Positions 14,056 through 16,738 of a stretch of DNA of 16,738 nucleotides are shown one piece after another. Within the stretch, counting starts at the first letter, position 1; each line of letters opens with the position of its first letter. The DNA comes from JALYUA01 sp040004225 (GTDB taxonomy: Bacteria; Acidobacteriota; Thermoanaerobaculia; UBA5066; Gp7-AA6), in NCBI GenBank assembly GCA_040004225.1, contig JBDUBI010000222.1, forward strand, positions 1 to 16,738, given 5' to 3'. The position numbers and the translations under genes are program-made. The notes under the pieces are model-generated. The model was given only the letters and a program-made list of their open reading frames with translations, was not told the origin of the DNA and did not search any database.

Positions 14056-15717
14056 GTGTTTTATCTCTATCTGACCGCGCCCGGGATGCCCGCGCAGAAA
14101 TTCCTGCTCGACCGGCCCGTCACTACGATCGGCCGGTCCTCGATGAACGATCTGCCGATCCCCGACAAGATGCTGTCGCGTCAGCACGCGCGCATCCTCC
14201 ACGACGGAAACGGCGGTGTGTCGATCGAGGACATGGGGTCGCGCAACGGCACCTTCGTCAACGGCGACAAGCTCACCATCCTCCTTCCGTTGAAGTCGGG
14301 AGACCGCATCACCGTCGGGGGAGTGACGCTGAAGGTCGAGTCCGAGTCGACGACCCGCGTGCGCATCGACGAGTTCGCAGGGGACGCGTCGCTCGACAAC
14401 ACCATCCTGAAGGCAAGCGCGGAGCTCCTTCGCAAGCCGACGCAGACCGATCCGCGCCTTCCCGCCGAGCAGCTCTCCAAGCTCATCGATTCTCTCCGCG
14501 TGGTGAACGAGCTCACGATCGAGCTGCTTCGGGACATCTCGGTGGACGAGCTGCTGAAGTTTCTGATGGACAAGGTTTTTGAGACGCTGGCGCCCGACCG
14601 CGCGGTCGTCCTTCTCCGATCGAGCGTCACGAGCGAGCTGCTCCCCGCGGTCGTCCGCGTCGCCGAGGGCATCTCCGTCGAGGACATCCGCCTGTCGAAA
14701 ACCCTCGTGGCGGCGGTCGTCGAGAAAAAAAATGGACTCCTCCTGATGGACACGGCGAGCTCCTCGGGCGTTTCGATGTCCGAGTCGATCCGTCTTTCGG
14801 GGATCAAGTCGGTCCTCGCCGCGCCTCTCGAGAATGACGGCGAGGTCGTCGGGCTCATTTACGTGGACTGCCGGCTCGGCCACCGCTCCTTCGAAGAGGC
14901 GGACCTGCGGCTGCTGACGTCGCTCGCGAACGTGGCCGCGGCGAAAATCCAGAACGCGCGCCTCATGGGGGAGAACGCCGAAAAGAAGCTGATGGACCGC
15001 GAGTTCGCGCTCGCCCACGAGATCCAGCAGCGTCTCCTGCCGGATCGTCCCCCCGTCGTCCCGGGCTTCACCTTCCACGGGTCGAACATTCCCTCCCGGC
15101 AGGTCTCGGGGGACTACTTCGATTTTCTCGTCCGCTCGGACGGAAAGGTCTACGCGGCCATCGCGGACGTGTGCGGAAAGGGAGTCGGGCCGGCGCTCCT
15201 GATGGCGTCCCTCCAGGCCTCCTTCCACGCCTGGGCGGAAGAGCTCGTGCCCGTCGGAGAGATGACGGAGCGTCTCTCGGCGGCGATCGGGCGCAGAAGC
15301 GGATCCGACCGGTTCATCACGTTTTTCCTCACCATTCTGGACCCCGCGACGGGCGAAGTGGAATACACCAACGCCGGCCACAACCAGGGCCTCTTCGTGC
15401 GCGCGGACGGAAGCGTCGAGGAGCTGCCCTCCCACGGCCTCCCGCTCGCGCTTTTTCCGGGGCGCCCCTACGGCTCGTCGAAAATCAATCTGTCCCCCGG
15501 GGACATCCTCTTCCTTTACACCGATGGCGTGACTGAAGCGGCCAACGCGGCCGGGGACGAGTTCGGACTCGATCGGCTGAAGGAGTTCGTGAAGACTCAG
15601 GTGGGGAAGCGTCCGATCGAAGTCGACGAGGCCCTGGCGGTGGCGCTCGAGGAGCACGCCGCGGGGGAGCATTTCGCGGACGACCGCACGCTCCTGATGC
15701 TGCGCCGGGATTTGTAG
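14056..15717 (+). CDS. FHA-GAF-PP2C (SpoIIE/RsbU-type) serine/threonine phosphatase
   Basis: This 553-residue signalling protein has three domains. An FHA domain (about 5-95) has GRS 26-28, SRQH 41-44 and GSRNGTFVNG 61-70, and would bind phosphothreonine. A GAF-like sensor spans about 150-305. A PP2C phosphatase of the SpoIIE/RsbU class (about 318-553) opens with HEIQQRLLP 321-329, then SGDYFD 351-356, DVCGKGVGPALLM 371-383, YTDGVTEA 488-495 and DDRT 542-545. Metal-binding aspartates appear intact, so an active phosphatase is expected. Such proteins often dephosphorylate anti-anti-sigma factors, but no such partner or kinase gene is in the window. The GTG start at 14056 has GAAGAGG about 6 nt upstream. 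No transmembrane segment is seen, so it is likely cytoplasmic. Confidence 0.93.
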   Translation: MFYLYLTAPGMPAQKFLLDRPVTTIGRSSMNDLPIPDKMLSRQHARILHDGNGGVSIEDMGSRNGTFVNGDKLTILLPLKSGDRITVGGVTLKVESESTTRVRIDEFAGDASLDNTILKASAELLRKPTQTDPRLPAEQLSKLIDSLRVVNELTIELLRDISVDELLKFLMDKVFETLAPDRAVVLLRSSVTSELLPAVVRVAEGISVEDIRLSKTLVAAVVEKKNGLLLMDTASSSGVSMSESIRLSGIKSVLAAPLENDGEVVGLIYVDCRLGHRSFEEADLRLLTSLANVAAAKIQNARLMGENAEKKLMDREFALAHEIQQRLLPDRPPVVPGFTFHGSNIPSRQVSGDYFDFLVRSDGKVYAAIADVCGKGVGPALLMASLQASFHAWAEELVPVGEMTERLSAAIGRRSGSDRFITFFLTILDPATGEVEYTNAGHNQGLFVRADGSVEELPSHGLPLALFPGRPYGSSKINLSPGDILFLYTDGVTEAANAAGDEFGLDRLKEFVKTQVGKRPIEVDEALAVALEEHAAGEHFADDRTLLMLRRDL

Positions 15718-15744
15718 GAGCGTGGCCGGGCTCTTAGATCTCCG

Positions 15745-16738
15745 GTGAGCCGGCTCCTTGTCGAAGGCGGCACTCTCCTCGGCCTGACCGATCCGGCCGA
15801 CATTCGGGACCACACCGACCTCTACGCCGAGAACGGGACGATCCGGGGCGTCGGAAGCGACGCGAAACGGCTGGCCTCGGTGGCCGGGGAGCCTGTCGAG
15901 AGGATTGCCGCCCGAGGCAAGTGGGTTCTTCCCGGCTTCGTGCAGGCCCACCTGCATCTCTGTCAGACGCTCCTGCGGAATGGACCGGAGGGCCTCGATC
16001 TGCTGTCGTGGCTGGGGAGCCACGTTTGGCCGGGAGAGGCCGCGCTTGATCTCGAGACGCTCTCCGTTTCGGCGCGCCTCGGACTTTCCGAGTGCCTGGC
16101 TTCCGGCGTGACCGCCGTGCTCGACATGGGCACGGTCCGGCATTCCGACGCGCTCTTCCGGGCGGCGGCGCGCTCCGGCATCCGCTACACGGGCGGCAAC
16201 GTCCTGATGGACGACCCCGAGACGACCCCGCCCACGCTCCGCGCAACAGCGGAGGAGGGAATGGCGGAGACGGAACGCCTGCGCGCCGTCTGGCACGGAC
16301 GGGACCGGGGCCGTCTGCGGGTGGCCGTGCAGCCTCGCTTCGCGGTGACGTCGACGGAGAAGTTGCTCCGCGCGGCAGCGGAGTATTCGGCGGCGCACGA
16401 CCTGATCCTCCACACGCACGCGAGCGAGAGTCGGGGCGAGATCGATCTGGTCCGCGGGCGCACGGGCCTGTCGAACATCGAGTGGCTCGACCGCGCGGGC
16501 CTCCTGACTCCGCGATCTTGCATCGCGCACGTCATCCACGCGGACTCGGAGGAGTGGTCCGCTCTCGCGCGGAGCGGATCGACCGTCGTGCACTGCCCGT
16601 CCTCGAACATGCGGCTGTCTTCCGGGGTGTGCCCGGTGACGGATCTGCAGGCGGCGGGCGTTCGCGTTGCCCTGGGATCGGATGGCGCGGCGTGCAACGA
16701 CCGGCTGGATCCCTTCGCGGAGATGCGCCTCGCGACGT
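15745..16738 (+). CDS. Amidohydrolase, 5'-deoxyadenosine deaminase/chlorohydrolase type (right end cut off)
   Basis: 331 codons are present with no stop before the window edge. The product belongs to the metal-dependent deaminase branch of the amidohydrolases. It has PGFVQAHLHLCQTLLRN at 63-79 with metal ligands H69/H71, HTHASE at 223-228, HVIH at 262-265, HCPSSNMRLSSG at 283-294, and GSDGAACND at 311-319 with the catalytic Asp313. GFVQxHxHLCQTL with the WLxxxxWPxEA pattern shortly after is what I know from 5'-deoxyadenosine deaminases, so nucleoside-type deamination is the best guess; guanine or S-adenosylhomocysteine deaminase remain possible. I chose GTG at 15745, 27 bp after the phosphatase stop, because it gives the standard SRLLVEGGTLL start. 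No ribosome binding site is evident. It is probably co-transcribed with the phosphatase. Confidence 0.85.
   Translation, partial: MSRLLVEGGTLLGLTDPADIRDHTDLYAENGTIRGVGSDAKRLASVAGEPVERIAARGKWVLPGFVQAHLHLCQTLLRNGPEGLDLLSWLGSHVWPGEAALDLETLSVSARLGLSECLASGVTAVLDMGTVRHSDALFRAAARSGIRYTGGNVLMDDPETTPPTLRATAEEGMAETERLRAVWHGRDRGRLRVAVQPRFAVTSTEKLLRAAAEYSAAHDLILHTHASESRGEIDLVRGRTGLSNIEWLDRAGLLTPRSCIAHVIHADSEEWSALARSGSTVVHCPSSNMRLSSGVCPVTDLQAAGVRVALGSDGAACNDRLDPFAEMRLAT

Noticed and set aside
13543..16593. Minus-strand open frame of 1016 codons across the phosphatase and deaminase genes
   Set aside because: Shadow frame; it overlaps three recognised genes and its composition (Arg, His, Asp rich) reflects the reverse complement of their codons.
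1..16738. Search for CRISPR arrays, IS elements, tRNA genes, phage or toxin-antitoxin genes
   Set aside because: No regularly spaced direct repeats, transposase motifs, terminal inverted repeats or tRNA-like folds were seen; gaps between genes are all under 200 bp.

Overview
The window is GC-rich bacterial chromosome, densely coding and almost entirely on the minus strand. No tRNA, rRNA, CRISPR array, insertion sequence or phage gene was seen. Gene content and order (rpmE-prfA-prmC-murA, a Liv-type ABC operon with acyl-CoA ligases, an FHA-GAF-PP2C phosphatase, a 5'-deoxyadenosine deaminase-like amidohydrolase) fit an environmental Acidobacteriota or deltaproteobacterium-like lineage. That placement is an impression from gene style, not a phylogenetic result.

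Layout, reading the minus strand from high to low coordinates. Positions 13877-10203 hold a housekeeping cluster: ribosomal protein L31 (rpmE), release factor 1 (prfA), the methyltransferase that modifies release factors (prmC), and the first committed enzyme of peptidoglycan synthesis (murA). After a 95-bp gap with two overlapping hairpins, 10107-293 holds a tightly packed operon: livG-livH-livM, a Liv-type periplasmic binding protein, livF, a PaaK-like ligase, an amidohydrolase, a long-chain acyl-CoA synthetase-like ligase, a HIT-family hydrolase and a small DUF1059 protein. Several junctions overlap by 4 to 20 bp. A truncated cupin-like gene with a signal peptide runs off the left edge.

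On the plus strand, diverging from rpmE at about 13.9-14.05 kb, lie a 553-residue FHA-GAF-PP2C phosphatase and, 27 bp behind it, an amidohydrolase of the deoxyadenosine/chlorohydrolase type cut by the right edge.

The most coherent reading of the large operon is import and activation. The ABC transporter takes up an unknown small organic acid or amino-acid-like compound, and one or both adenylate-forming enzymes convert it, or a breakdown product, to a CoA thioester. The amidohydrolase and the HIT nucleotidyl hydrolase would be accessory steps. The substrate cannot be read from sequence. Less ordinary features are a PaaK-like enzyme whose phosphate-binding loop is replaced, a family of 7-bp-periodic repeats in the intergenic gaps, and nested inverted repeats in the divergent rpmE/phosphatase promoter region and ahead of livG. 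I see no clear defence or mobile system.
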